A stretch of DNA of 64,000 bases from Adiantum capillus-veneris (Eukaryota > Streptophyta > Polypodiopsida > Polypodiales > Pteridaceae). Position 1 is the stretch's first letter. Each line of letters opens with the position of its first letter. The stretch is taken from the NCBI GenBank assembly GCA_014529385.2, contig CM043952.1, positions 150,873,057 through 150,937,056 on the forward strand. Reading direction: 5' to 3'. Shown in pieces: positions 1 through 10,732 of this stretch. The notes beneath the pieces were generated by a model. It saw only the letters and a program-made list of their open reading frames with translations. It did no database searches and was not told the DNA's origin. The position numbers and the translations under genes are program-made.

Positions 1-11
1 TGCTGCTAATA
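1..11 (-). repeat. Start of the 3' LTR of element A (partial)
   Basis: Read on the minus strand, positions 11 to 1 match 9 of 11 bases of the 5' LTR start of element A (TGTTAGCAACA, ending at 29609). They follow directly on a polypurine tract. The rest of this LTR lies left of the window. Confidence 0.6.
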
Positions 12-25
12 TTCCCCCCCTCCTC
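12..25 (-). other. Polypurine tract of element A
   Basis: The minus strand reads GAGGAGGGGGGGAA immediately before an LTR-like start. This is the expected priming site for plus-strand DNA synthesis in an LTR retrotransposon, and it fixes the 3' end of element A. Positions 26-281 between the tract and the accessory ORF are non-coding. Confidence 0.65.
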
Positions 26-281
26 GCCTGTGTCGTCCCTTGACACAGCTTTATGGGCTGAAGTAGTCTTCGGGTTGATGGCGGGCGAGGTGGTCTTTAA
101 GTGCTTCCAGTGCCTTTTGGTATCTGATTCTTCATTCTTTGTCAGGCACTTGCAAAAATTGCATGGTGACTTGGTTTTCCAGTTCCATTGTTGAGTAGCC
201 TACTAATCTGGATGTGAGGTTGCTTATCATCGGTGCAAATATCTTCGTTCGCCAGGTGAAGAATTTAGTGTAGAATGCTTC

Positions 282-1010
282 TTAAAAGGCTAGCATATTA
301 TGCGAGGGCAGGAACATGCATCTGGCATAGAATCCGTAAAGGATTTCTTCTGAAGGTTGCCCACTCATATCGTAACGTAAGCCTTTGTTTCCTTCCAAGA
401 ATGAGAGCCATGGAGCTCCTGTCTGCTCAGGCTCATTGAAAACTTGTATGCATGTGAGTAGCATCCTGCATATCTTATATAGCATTGCACAAGAGAGATT
501 TGGCAGACTCTTGAAGAATGACATGGCGCTCATTAGGGTTTTCACCATGTATTCCTCTGTCGCTTGGCCTCTCTCTGGAGCTAGTAGCCTGGGGAAGTTG
601 AGCCAAGTTGGCCTCTTCTTCAGCACTGCTTCATGCGCTTGCCATGTCCTTACTCTAGGTACAAAATAGAATGTCGGATCTCTTTGTAAGGCTGCAGGTG
701 CTCTTGTGAACAGAATCACGTATCTCGGATTCTTGTTCAGCCAACTTAATTGCCACTTTGGGTGTTCTTTATCTGCGCCATCTTCTTGCATATCCTTGTA
801 CAGCCTTTCTTTTACCTGTAAAAGTTCTACTTTGATGAGAGGATACGGTAAGGATAGTTGGTGCCATTGAGAGTTAATTTGATTGGGAGTGAGTTGAGTG
901 ACATTGACAGAGTGTAAAACTCTCAACTCCCAATCCATAGCCGCCTTCCACTTCTCATCCACCTCTAAGGTGATCTTCTCTTTCAATGCGTCTTCTTCAG
1001 ATTTTGATAG
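282..1010 (-). pseudogene. Accessory ORF of element A, C-terminal globular segment
   Basis: An open segment of 234 codons starts at an internal Met (986) and ends in TAA at 282-284. It stays in frame with the segment upstream through a single TAG at 1011-1013, so it is most likely the C-terminal part of one long protein. The text has no repeats or membrane segments and is rich in Trp, Pro and Leu, for example PRVRTWQAHEAVLKKRPTWL. I recognise no family. Its place between integrase and the 3' LTR is where Athila elements carry their envelope-like ORF, but no signal peptide or transmembrane helix is visible, so an envelope function is not supported. Confidence 0.5.
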
Positions 1011-2057
1011 CTAGACCATTGGCACTGTATCTTCGTCTGTGACGTGAACCTGAAAATCTTCATCACCACTCGGCTCTGTTGTGGACTGCATCTCAAACTC
1101 AGCAAACAAGAACGAGGGAATGTCTATTTGGGGCGGCTCTGAAGTGCTTGCCTCTTCCTGCGTGTCTGGCCTTCCATCTCTGAGGAGCTTTATAAGTTTG
1201 AGTTCTGCTATCTCCTTTAGGAGCTCCTCCTCTCTTTGAACCCGCATCAATGCCAGGTCTTTGCGATGTGACTGTTTGAGCTTTAATTCCAGTTCTAAAT
1301 CCTTGTTTTTCTTTTCAAGTGCTTTGTACACTTCATTAGTTCCCTTGATCGAGGCCGCGGCTGGATTTTCTCTGATTTGCCACAAGAAAATGGCATGATC
1401 ATTGATTCTCTGTTCGGAATATTGCAGAGAAGCATTGGCTACATCTAATTGCACTTGAATTATATGAGCTAACAGAGAGGTGGTAAGAAGTTCATCCGTG
1501 ACTTCTGTCAGTTGCTCGTCTTTTACCTTGCAGGCATCAGATAATTTTGTGAGGAGGTCACCTAACTCTGCCATTTCTTTTTGTTGTTTATCCCTGGCTA
1601 TCTGATTCTATTCCGCCTCTGTCTTTAGCTGCTGCACTTGCCTTTGGAGATCAGTGATGATAATTATCCTGTCTTCAAGCTCTCCTTGAAGAGCGTCGAT
1701 TACCATTTCTAGTTCCTTGGCCTTTGTGCTGCGGTTTAAGGCTGTTGAGCGGGGTTTCTCCGTCATGTCTTGCATCTGCCTTGCATACTCGTTTACTTGT
1801 AAAATCACCTCATCGTTTGATTGCCACTCCTCCTGTCTTACCAGTTGGGATGTGCTTGTAGCCTCATGTGTTGCTTCTTGCTGCATTGTAATTGTTGGTG
1901 GTTCTGTGGAGGTAGATGGTCGTTCTTCTTCTTGGTCATCATGAGGCTTTGATGCCTCGGCAATTTCTAGCTGAGTAGTTGATGGTGTGGTCTCAACTCT
2001 TACTGTCTCTTCAGGTGCTGGCCTTTCTGCCAGGCTCTGGCTCGGGTGCCGTTTCAT
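1011..2057 (-). pseudogene. Accessory ORF of element A, acidic and coiled-coil middle segment
   Basis: Two open stretches (2057-1608 and 1574-1011) lie in one frame, separated by one TAG at 1608-1610. The first is rich in Glu, Pro, Thr and Ser and looks disordered. From about codon 100 it becomes a heptad-like run (MVIDALQGELEDRII) that continues across the stop into the second stretch, which has long Leu/Lys/Glu heptads (ALEKKNKDLELELKLKQ). A coiled-coil oligomerisation region is the natural reading. No enzyme motif is visible. A frameshift near 2045 separates this segment from the one before it. Confidence 0.5.
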
Positions 2058-3602
2058 GTGTAGTGGTATTCTCTTTTTCCGTATCTACTTCCTTATCAGT
2101 TTCTTCCACCGGCTTTTGAGTTTCTTCTGCTACCTGCTCCGGTTTTGGCTCAGCTTCTTTTTCCTCATGTCCTTTGGTGTGGTCAGTTTTTTGTGCAGAT
2201 TCTGATCATTGGGTGGATTCGAAATCTTTTTCTTTTTCAATCTCTGCTTCTTCATTGGTACCTTGTACTGGTGGTGATGGTGGTGGGCTAGGTATGGGAT
2301 GGTCCTATTGTTCTGGCAGTGGTGAGGTGGGTCGGGGAGATGCCTGGATTTGCTCTTGAGTAGCCGTTTCCTTAGCTTTCTTTGAAGCTTCTTCTACCTC
2401 TTTCAGCTTTAGGGCTTCGGCCTCTTGGTACATTCTTTCTAAAGAATATGTTGGATTATCTACCTCTTTTCTTGTATGATGATTTGTTTGAGGTCCTTTC
2501 AGTCCTCTGGGTACCCACTTTTTTGGGTCCTTTCCTTGTGCTTGCCTACTGCGCTGGTAAGCCTCTTTTTCTCTTTCGAAACATGCTTGTTTTTTAGATG
2601 GCTCCTCTTGGTGGGCAACCACAGCTTTCCTCTTCATCTCTTCCCTCCGAGCTCTCTTTTCTTCATTGTCAGAGATCTCGCTGCTATGCCGCTCTAGTGA
2701 ACTGTCATCTGATTCATCACCTGATTTAAAAGATCTTTTACTTGATCTTGTAGCTCTTGGAGAGGGTTGTGCTGCCAAGATCCATGTATTCTGATTAGGG
2801 GCAAGCTGTAGGTTGTCAGCCATGCTGATGGCATGATAGGCTATTCTTGTCAACACTTCTTGTGCGCCCAAGTATGTTATTTTACACTCCTTCTTGGTGC
2901 CCTTCAAGGTTGTCAAGACATACTGCACGTGGTCCACAGGCTGCCTTGTTGTTGACTTAAGAACCTGAGTGAAGGTGTGGCCACTGCGTGATTTGGTGTC
3001 GTGTACCTTGGTGGCCTTTCTGCCAGAAAATGGAAGTGTTGATTGTACAAACGGGCTGGCTCTTCCACCTGTTTGTGGATAAGATCGGCGAATGTAGCCG
3101 CGGTTGTTTCCTTGATAAATGTGCCTATGGTTTTCATGTCTCTTGCCCACATGGTCATTCCTTCAGTGGGCAGTCTGAGTGCCTCTACCACTATTTCTTT
3201 TGTAATTACTACCTCCACCTTGTTCCCTTGGGTATTTGATATCTAGGCGGTGCCGTCTTCTTTGATTGTGGACAGAAGCTCGTCAGCTTTCTGAAAGTCC
3301 ACTCTGCAAGGCTCTTGTTCGTAGAAATGTCTGAGCCCCAACCTGCGGTTAGCCTCTTTGGTTTTTGGCTTTGCAACTATATCATAGACCTCTTTAGGCA
3401 GGAGTTGCAACTCCATCTGATGCCCTTCTTCACTCTTGAATCTGCTAGTGAAGACCGTAGTGTGGTGCTCTTCCAGCTGTTCTTTAGAAAGATAGGATGC
3501 CTTTACCGCTTTGATTAACTCGGGGTCTAGTTGATACGGGGGCAGTTCTTGTAGTTTCTCTTTTTGGTTTAGCTTCTTCTTGGCCTTCTCCACTGCTTGC
3601 AT
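2058..3602 (-). pseudogene. Accessory ORF of element A, N-terminal segment
   Basis: The probable start is ATG at 3602, because a TGA lies four codons upstream in the same frame. The first 119 codons end at a TAG (3243-3245). The same frame then continues with VEVVITKEIVVEALRLPTEG, a motif that loosely resembles N-terminal domains of other long plant-transposon accessory proteins (a recollection, not a search). A frameshift near 2990 leads into a basic, Ser/Glu/Lys-rich tail with KKWVPR. A TAG at 2305-2307 and a TGA near 2206 follow. With the two downstream segments the original protein would be about 1,100 residues. Function unknown. Confidence 0.5.
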
Positions 3603-3744
3603 TGCTCCTGTTCAGTGAATAGAGTGCAATGTTAGCAGATTTGTCGGATTTTTTTATGGAATATCCTTTCAGACTAAAATGTTGATAATCTGGTCCAAAT
3701 TGCTTCAAATCAATTTTTGAACAAGCAAAGATGCATAAAATCAT

Positions 3745-4410
3745 GCAAGGAACAAAATTGTATGGTCAAAACAAAAATTTGCAACCAAAGTAAATAATCG
3801 TGATTATTTACAGTTGAGGAAAACTTTCAACTTTTTGCAAACTTGGTTTTAAATAGGCTTGAAGAATATACCAAATACATGCTCTGAGGGGAATATGGGC
3901 TTCTTTGGATGCACAGGTTGAAAATGGTACCAGATTTTGGCTTTAGGTCTCTGAAACAGTAGATATAAAGAAAATTTGAGATTTTGAAATCCAAATTGAT
4001 TCAAAGTTGGCTAGTGGGCTTATCACAACATGTACGTCTTTGGATGTATGATGGCCAAATATCAAAATTCCCCAGTTTTGACCAAAAAGTAAATAATCGC
4101 GATTATTAACTTTTCTTCCAAAATTGACATTTTTTTGCACAAACTGGTTCTAGGCATGGTATAGACCTTGGGTATGAGATATGAGGTGATTTGGATCAAG
4201 AAAAGTTGTCCATAACCCAAAATTTGGCTTGCAAAGACTTCTTTGCGTTTTTTGGTAATTTTACAAGTAATGGGTGGTCATTTTGGCTCATACTTGATTT
4301 TTGGCATGTAATAGGTGTTTACACATGATAGGTTAGGTGATTTGACAATTTCCAAGCAAAACTGATGCAAAAGTAAATAATCGCGATTATTTACAACAGT
4401 GACAAAAACT
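3745..4410. repeat. Palindrome-bearing repeat array 1 of element A
   Basis: Three diverged units of about 290 bp each contain a near-perfect palindrome, best form TAAATAATCGCGATTATTTA, at 3790-3811, 4089-4110 and 4373-4394. Spacings are 299 and 284 bp. Text around the palindromes (for example gtgggcttatcacaacatg at 4014) recurs in the 5' leader array at 27660, so the two arrays are homologous. The array lies between the post-integrase ORF and the accessory ORF and is non-coding. Confidence 0.8.
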
Positions 4411-4537
4411 TTGCAAAACCCACAAATTTTGACCTAGACATGGTTCATACACCTAATTCAAGTCCTAAATTGAATTTGGTCAAGTTTGGTCATGCCGGCA
4501 TCACTTTGTGCTCTATCGACTCTGAAATCACCATTTT

Positions 4538-4858
4538 TTAATGATTATTCTGTCTGTTGGGTTGGTCGGTCAACTTTGAGGCTTTGGACTTGTCCGTAAC
4601 ATAGTTGTGAAGCCACCTGTCCAATTCTGGCTCATTTGGAGTCAGTTTGGCCTCGTATGTCAAATTTGACGCTTTGTAACCTTCGAGCCGTTTTCTGCTT
4701 TTTGAGGGCTTTGCTTGATGGATTTCACCAAACCAATCATATACATTGTATATGAACCTCATTAGCAAGCCATCTGTGGAGTCAGGTCGAAATTCTGGCA
4801 TTTGCCAAAAACCTAACTTTTCTACTGGGGACCCCCTTGACCCCAGCCGAATGGTCAT
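4538..4858 (-). CDS. Small hypothetical ORF in the non-coding spacer of element A
   Basis: An open frame of 106 codons starts at ATG (4858). Its text is fairly protein-like, with aromatic and charged residues (FIYNVYDWFGEIHQ) and no low-complexity runs. I recognise no family. It lies between array 1 and the post-integrase ORF of element A in the element's own direction, so it may be a leftover of element coding sequence or chance. No conserved start context or partner copy in the window supports it. Confidence 0.2.
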   Translation of the reverse strand: MTIRLGSRGSPVEKLGFWQMPEFRPDSTDGLLMRFIYNVYDWFGEIHQAKPSKSRKRLEGYKASNLTYEAKLTPNEPELDRWLHNYVTDKSKASKLTDQPNRQNNH

Positions 4859-5817
4859 CTGATGGTATAGAAAGGTTCTATTATGTTAGGGCATGCTATG
4901 GTTCAAATCCCATCCGATTTGGTCAAGTTGGCAGGCTGCTATGGTCAGTTTTAGGTCGTAGGTCTTCGTGCACTGCTCAGTTTCTAGGGTTTTTTCTAAG
5001 GCTTTAGACTAGCTACCGGCTGTACAAAATGGATCATTATCGAGTAAAGAACTTACCCCTCATGTCTCGTGTGAGACGGCGTTGAAAAGATCAACTGTGG
5101 GCTCCGGAGATGTCGCACGAAAGAGGTCGAAATCTCTCTCTTCAAAGGCTCCAAGTGGAAATGAGGTGGTTTTAGCCTACCATGGATATCTATACCTGGA
5201 CTTCCCGAACCAATTTTCCCTAGATTCCCCCGCTAGTTCTACTAGACCGTGAAATCTATGTTAGACTCAAAAATTTCTCTGATTGGATTCCTATGGCTCA
5301 TTCTGCAAGAATTTTGCAAAAGTAGGCCTGGCCGCCTAATTTAAGCTTCTCACTTCCGTCTTCTGATTTCATTGAAATTTTGTGTTTGTCCGCCTTATCC
5401 TTCTGATCACCATCGTGTCTTCAATTTTTCCATCTGAGCTTCCCTTCTATTTATTATTGATTTTGACCTGTTTATTTGAAAAAATCAAAGAAAATAGCAA
5501 AATGCTCTAAAAAAGTAAAGTAAAAATCCAATAATTAAGAAAATCCCTTAGAAAACACGTCTTTATTTTTTTTTGTTGGATTTCTCCATGTTTAGGCCTC
5601 CCTGTCAGCAAAAATGATAAAAAAATACCCAAAAAGGACTATTTTTTATGATTTTCTGATAGTATATACACTATTTACACTCATTGCAAGATATTATCAG
5701 TGAATTTTTCCTTGTTGATGAATTATAAGGGCATTATTAGGTAAGTTTGCAAAAAATCACACGTTAACATCGAACTTACTCCTCCCTCTTCAAACATTGC
5801 CCTTAATTACTTAATAC
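4859..5817. other. Non-coding spacer of element A
   Basis: AT-rich sequence with no open frame worth calling and no further copy of the palindrome. Stretches such as 5041-5260 have a more balanced composition, but I see no RNA gene or LTR boundary in them. Confidence 0.5.
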
Positions 5818-7052
5818 TTAGCGCTCTTCCACCCCTCCTAGATGGCGTACTTCGGGACGACTGCATGCATGGGTTGAACAATTGTGTCTATGCATAGCCG
5901 TGATTGGCTCTACCATGTTATGAAGATCAATGCAATGCAAATCAATATGCTGTGCAAGAGCTGGGTCTTGAGTAATTAACTCAAGGGTTTTTGATGTCGA
6001 GGTTTGTTGCTGATGTCTTCCAAAGAGAAAATCTTGTAGCTTTTGTGCTCTCTGTTGGATTGTACCATCAGGGTGTTTTAGCATGCTGATTGCTTGAGCT
6101 GTTGGTAGCACTTTAGACTGTTGTCGAGCTTTTTCTCTCCATTGGTTATTCGGTTGGCTTGGTGTTGCATGGTGTGGTGGATTCTGTTGATACTGAACTC
6201 GCCACTACTTGATTGGTTTCATGGTTTGTGGAGAAGATAAGTGCTCCTTTTTCTTCCAAACCCTTTTCATGTTAGGTTCCTTGCTCGGAGATACTCGATT
6301 CTATGTTCGAATCCATGGAACCTTCTTTTGTTTCTTCGGTGAAGTTTCAGCACCCAAATCTGAATTGGTTTATCCTTAAGTTGTGCTTTTGGTACCCAAA
6401 TCTGCCTGACTCCTTGCATGCTACCTGTAGCATTTGATTGTCGAGGGGATGGAGAAGATTGGCTTCGTGGATTGGTCTACTGATTGCTCCTTTTTCATTC
6501 CTCCTTGGTTGCTGCAATTGGTACAATGAGTTTCCCTCCTTTAGGTGATAGCTTTAGTTGATTCGTATCCCAATCTGGTAATGCTTTGTATGTGCGCATC
6601 CAGGGAATTCCAAGAATCATCGTCTCATTCATGTGTTCATGTGGCAAGCATATAAACTGATGCGGACATGAACATCCATGTACTACCACGTTCAAGTTGA
6701 CTACTCCCCAATGTTGGAGTTGGATTCTTGTTGCATCCTTTGATTGTCGCTATTCCTATTGTCAATGCTTGACTTGTTGCCTTCTTTATGTGGAATAACT
6801 GACTGCATTCACTCTAGCTCTTGTGTCTACCAAAGCAATGGTGCTATGATTGTTGAGTTGTACTTTGACGCGCAAATCCATTCCATCTAACCAGTCGTCA
6901 TCTATTGAAACTACGTCTTTAGGTAATTCCCATTGTCGGTCATTTAGTTCAAAAGTGTTGATGGGAATCGGTATCTGTTGATACTTGAGAGCAGCTTTCA
7001 GCTTGAGTACCCAAAGCCTAGCTTCCTCTTGGGCTTCATCAATTACTTGTTG
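5818..7052 (-). pseudogene. Post-integrase ORF of element A with a second retropepsin-like domain
   Basis: Immediately after the integrase C-terminus the minus strand reads a degenerate aspartic protease. LRVKVQLNNHSTIALVDT lies near 6885-6830, with R in place of the active-site Gly, and further on the flap/C-terminal signature MILGIPWMRTYKALPDWD lies near 6640-6580. Then come IWVPK and IWVLK motifs near 6400-6340 and a Gln/His-rich 97-codon end (6111-5818). The gag-pol protease of the same element is at 10733-11578, so this is an additional copy. A similar block follows the integrase of element G (46222-46278, then 50464-51188). Several stops make it non-functional here. It could instead be a fragment of another element, but the shared order in two elements argues for a module. 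Confidence 0.55.
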
Positions 7053-8378
7053 TCATTTGATCTTCCTTTGTTTGGCTGCATGCATTCTTTCTAGCAAATC
7101 ATTGGTTAGTAGAAAATTGTATTTCTTTAAACGACATCCACTAATCCAATTAGCCATTGGTTCACCATCTAGGGTGGACAATTTTACTGCTCCACTTGGA
7201 GATACATCTTCAATTATAAATGGTCCGTTTCCCTTTTTCTTAAACTTGGGAATGTGTTGCTTAAGGGAATAGACTAGAACTAAGTCCCCTTTCTTGAAAT
7301 TTTTTGTGATCAAGTGGGAATCAAGAAACTGTTTTTGTTTCCGCTTTTGTGCATAGATATGAGCTACAGCAGTTAACCTTTGCTCGTCTAGCTTTTCCAA
7401 ATCTTCAAGTCTTTCTGACAATTCATGTCCAGTTCACTCAAGATTCTGTGCTACCCTTAATGTCGGCAATAGAAATTCTATTGGCAATGTGGCATCAAGA
7501 CCATAAACAAGGTTAAAGGGTGTAGCATTTAGAGTTGTTTTGAGTGAAACTCGATAAGCCTATAGAGCAACATGGAGATTCATTTCCCAGTTTGTCATTC
7601 CTGAACTAACCACTTTGGTCAGTACCGAGCTAAGAATTTTATTCGTATGCTCAGCTTGTCTGTTTGCTTGTGCGTGATAGGGAGGTGATTTGTTATGGAT
7701 GACCATAATCTCATTAAGCAAATACTCTATTACCTTATTGAGGAAATGAGTTCCCCGATCACTGACAATCTCTATTGGCAGTCCATATCTCGTGAATACA
7801 TACTCATATAAGAATGCAGTAGTGGTTCTGGCATCATTCTTTTGAGTCGCTTTAGCCTCGGTCCACTTGGTCAAATAGTCCGTAGCTACAATGATATATT
7901 GAGCTTGGGTTCTATAAGCAGGTGGCTGTATCGGTCCAACAAAATCTATACTCCATTTTGCGAAGGCTCTAGTCCCCATCATTGGCCTTAAGGGCATGAT
8001 GTATACTCGTGTTGGCATTTTTGCTCATTGACAAGCATCACACCTTCGAACATATTCTTTGGCATCTGCAAAAAGTGTTGGCCACCATATGCATGCCATC
8101 AAGATTGCTCTTGCGGTGGTCTCACTAGAAAAGTGACCTCTAGCTAATTCAGCATGTGCTTGTTCTATAATCGGAATATACTTGTTTTCATTTGCACAAA
8201 GATGCAAATGTTGATCTTTACCTCTCCGATACAATTGGTTCCCAATAAGAGCATAGTCTCTTACTTCAGTTTCAATTGCTCTTTGACGGCGTTTACTAAT
8301 ATCCTCAGGAAATGTTCGGCTCGATAAGTAAGTAACCAGATAATTACTCCACTTAGGAACAGGTGACATTTGAAACAA
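7053..8378 (-). pseudogene. Integrase of element A (second H2C2, catalytic core, C-terminal domain)
   Basis: Three open pieces cover the enzyme that inserts element cDNA into the host chromosome. 8378-8025 carries a tether and an intact zinc-binding HHCC pattern (AHAELARGHF ... CDACQ) and ends in TGA at 8025. 8018-7560 is the catalytic core, with Asp in WSIDFVGP, Asp in IVSDRG and Glu in QAEHTNK. 7421-7053 is the C-terminal domain with KGDLVLVY and GPFIIEDV, typical of Athila-like integrases. Stops between the pieces inactivate it. The zinc domain is a second copy, since another precedes it at about 8560-8412. Confidence 0.85.
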
Positions 8379-8411
8379 TGTTACATGAGGAATGGGTGGT
8401 TGTTTTTGACA

Positions 8412-9062
8412 TTAAGAGCAATATTTTACAAAAGATCTAACATCTCTCCTCATAGTCGGCCAAAATACTCCAAGTCTTAAGATTCGTTGCATAGTTTGGT
8501 CTTCCGCAAAGTGAATTCTTACTATGGTAAAATATGCTTGGTATTGTTCTTTTTCTTCAGGGTTAATACATAAAAGAAATGTCCCGTCTTGATTTCTTTT
8601 ATATAGCCTTCCAGCTAGTAATTGATACATAGCCAACTGCTCGATTAAATCAATTGTGATAGGAAGTGGTATTTGTGAATCCACTTGAGCTATTGTCATT
8701 AATGACACAATGATTTCCGACCATCTAGGTATCATTTCCACAGAGAACAAATAGGCATCTCGTAGATCATCGTCTACCCCTCTAGGTGACTTCCCTGAAA
8801 CAATTCTTGACAAATGATCTGCTCGTTGATGTGTAGTACTTTTTTTTACAACCACAGTGAATTCAAAGTTGAGAAGAATCATGAACCATCTCACTATTCT
8901 CCCTGTGTTGCATGGCTTGTTGACCAAATATAACAAAGCTTGGTGGTCCACAAAGAACACAAACTTGTTGGCTAATAGGTAATGTCTATACTTTTTAACG
9001 GCATAGATCATTCCTAGTCCTTCTCTTTCGGTGGTGGTGTAATTCTTTTCTGCCATGTTCAA
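8412..9062 (-). pseudogene. RNase H end and first tether/H2C2 module of element A
   Basis: The segment opens with the RNase H wording MAEKNYTTTEREGLGMIYAV and VDHQALLYLV, and with HQRADHLSR near codon 85. It then carries a linker ending in a zinc-finger-like stretch (RLYKRNQDGTFLL, then GVFWPTMRRDVRSFVKYC). The second zinc-binding His is missing, so this H2C2 is degenerate. An almost parallel tether/H2C2 follows in the next open piece. RNase H removes the RNA strand during reverse transcription. A TAA at 8412-8414 interrupts the CxxCQ motif. Confidence 0.8.
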
Positions 9063-10646
9063 TTATCGGCTAGCATAAGAAATAGGAAAGTCAATTTTCT
9101 CATCTCCTGGTTGGGCTAGTATGCAACCAATAGCAAAGTTTGAAGCATCTATATGTACGTGGAATACCTTATCCCAATCTGGTGCTTTCAATATTGGAGC
9201 TGAGGTGAGAGCTTGCTTTAGCTTCATGAGGGATTCTTCACATGCCTCGGTCCATTCAAAGTGCGTAATCAAGCTATAGATGGGTTTTGCAATTATAGCA
9301 TACCTGTAGATGAACCGTTGGTAATATCCACAATGTCCCATGAAGGCTTGTACTCCTTTGACTGTTATTGGTCTAGGCAAATCAGCAATGACATGAATCT
9401 TCTCAATATCAGTAGCTATGCCATTTTTATACACGATATGTCCAAGAATTTTCCCTTATCTTCCCATGAATGTGCACTTTTCAGGATTTAAGAAAATCCT
9501 TTAAAGTCTACATTTCTCGAATACCTTTTTGAGGTGTTCAAAATGATCAGCCCTGATTGACTAATGTACGCATAGATCATCCATGTATACTTCTAAGAAT
9601 TTCCAAAGATACTCTTTGAAAGCATGGCTCATCAATGTCTGAAATGTGGCTGGAGCATTAGTTAACCCAAACGGCATAACCTGGTAGGCAAATATACCCC
9701 ATTCTATTGCAAAAGCAGTTTTATGCTGATCTTTTGGGTCAACCAAAAGTTGATTGTATCCCGAAAATCCGTGTAAGAAGCTATAAGCTTCTTTTCTTGC
9801 CACTTGTTCTAACACATGCTCAGTTATCGGAAGAGGAAAGTTTTCTCTAATGGTAGCTGCATTCACATTTTTTAGATTAACACACACTCGTAATTTTCCA
9901 TTTTTCTTACGTACTACCACAATTGGAGACACCCAATGTGTGTTCAATTTTGTAAATGAATTCAGCTTTAGTTTTTGAATCTCTTCTTTGATCTTCCTGG
10001 CATATGTTTCATTATAAGTGTATGGTCTCTGTCTACTTGGTTTCGCATCATCTCTCATGGGTATAGTATGTTGATAGATTTCTGGATCGACACCTTTTAG
10101 ATCCTTGTAAGACCAAGCGAAGATATCCCGGTATTCCTTTAACAAGCTCAACAAAAGCTTTTCTTCTTCTTCTGTTAGGTCATTTGCAATGTAAGCAGGT
10201 CTAGGCTCTTCTCCTGGTTCAGCCAAGTCTACCCTTTTAGCGTTTTCAGGTCCTTCATAAGACTCGCCTTGTTTCCGTAGTTCCCTAACAGGTTGTTCAA
10301 TTATGATTTTCCAATCTTGGAGAGTATACTTTTTGTAATGGGATGGAACATGCATTACATCCTTACCATCCTTTTCCGTGGTTTCCATTTTGGTTGTGTA
10401 TATCTCCTTTAGAGCTTTTTTCAACTCTTGATATTTCTTTTTCTGCTCGACTCTGGTCATGAGTGGTTTTTTATCCTGCGATTTTTCTTGAGTACCCTTC
10501 CTTGCTTTTCCCGATGTCTGAGACATTTCTGAGTTTCTGTTTAAAGGGTATCTGCTAGTTATTTTGTCCTTGACACAATCATTAGCATCTATTTGCATCA
10601 GGAATTGTGTTTTACTGGAGACTGATGGCATAGGTCGTGTTTTCAC
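9063..10646 (-). pseudogene. Reverse transcriptase and RNase H start of element A
   Basis: 10646-9561 holds the RT fingers and palm. ETYARKIKEEIQKL and WVSPIVVVRKKNGKLRVCV are followed by the lineage-typical [18 protein letters not shown] and the catalytic YMDD near 9580. 9434-9063 continues with the thumb/connection (VQAFMGHCGYYQRFI) and the RNase H start HIDASNFAIG. Stops at 9561 (TAG) and at two further points before 9434 break the frame. The first 60 residues of the 361-codon piece are a charged linker from the protease. Confidence 0.85.
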
Positions 10647-10732
10647 TATATTGGTGTCTCTCTTTTGTCTATACCATTTTTGTCTTCTTGATTTCTGGTT
10701 TGGAAAGTCAAAAAACTTTTCCTCCCCTCCCT

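Noticed and set aside
1011..3245. Stop-codon readthrough as a system in the accessory ORF, because most internal stops are TAG
   Set aside because: One stop is TGA and two frameshifts are present. Stops in the pol of the same element are mixed, so decay explains it.
3790..4394. CRISPR-like array from regularly spaced palindromes
   Set aside because: Units are about 290 bp and diverged, the spacers are homologous to each other, and the setting is a plant retrotransposon.
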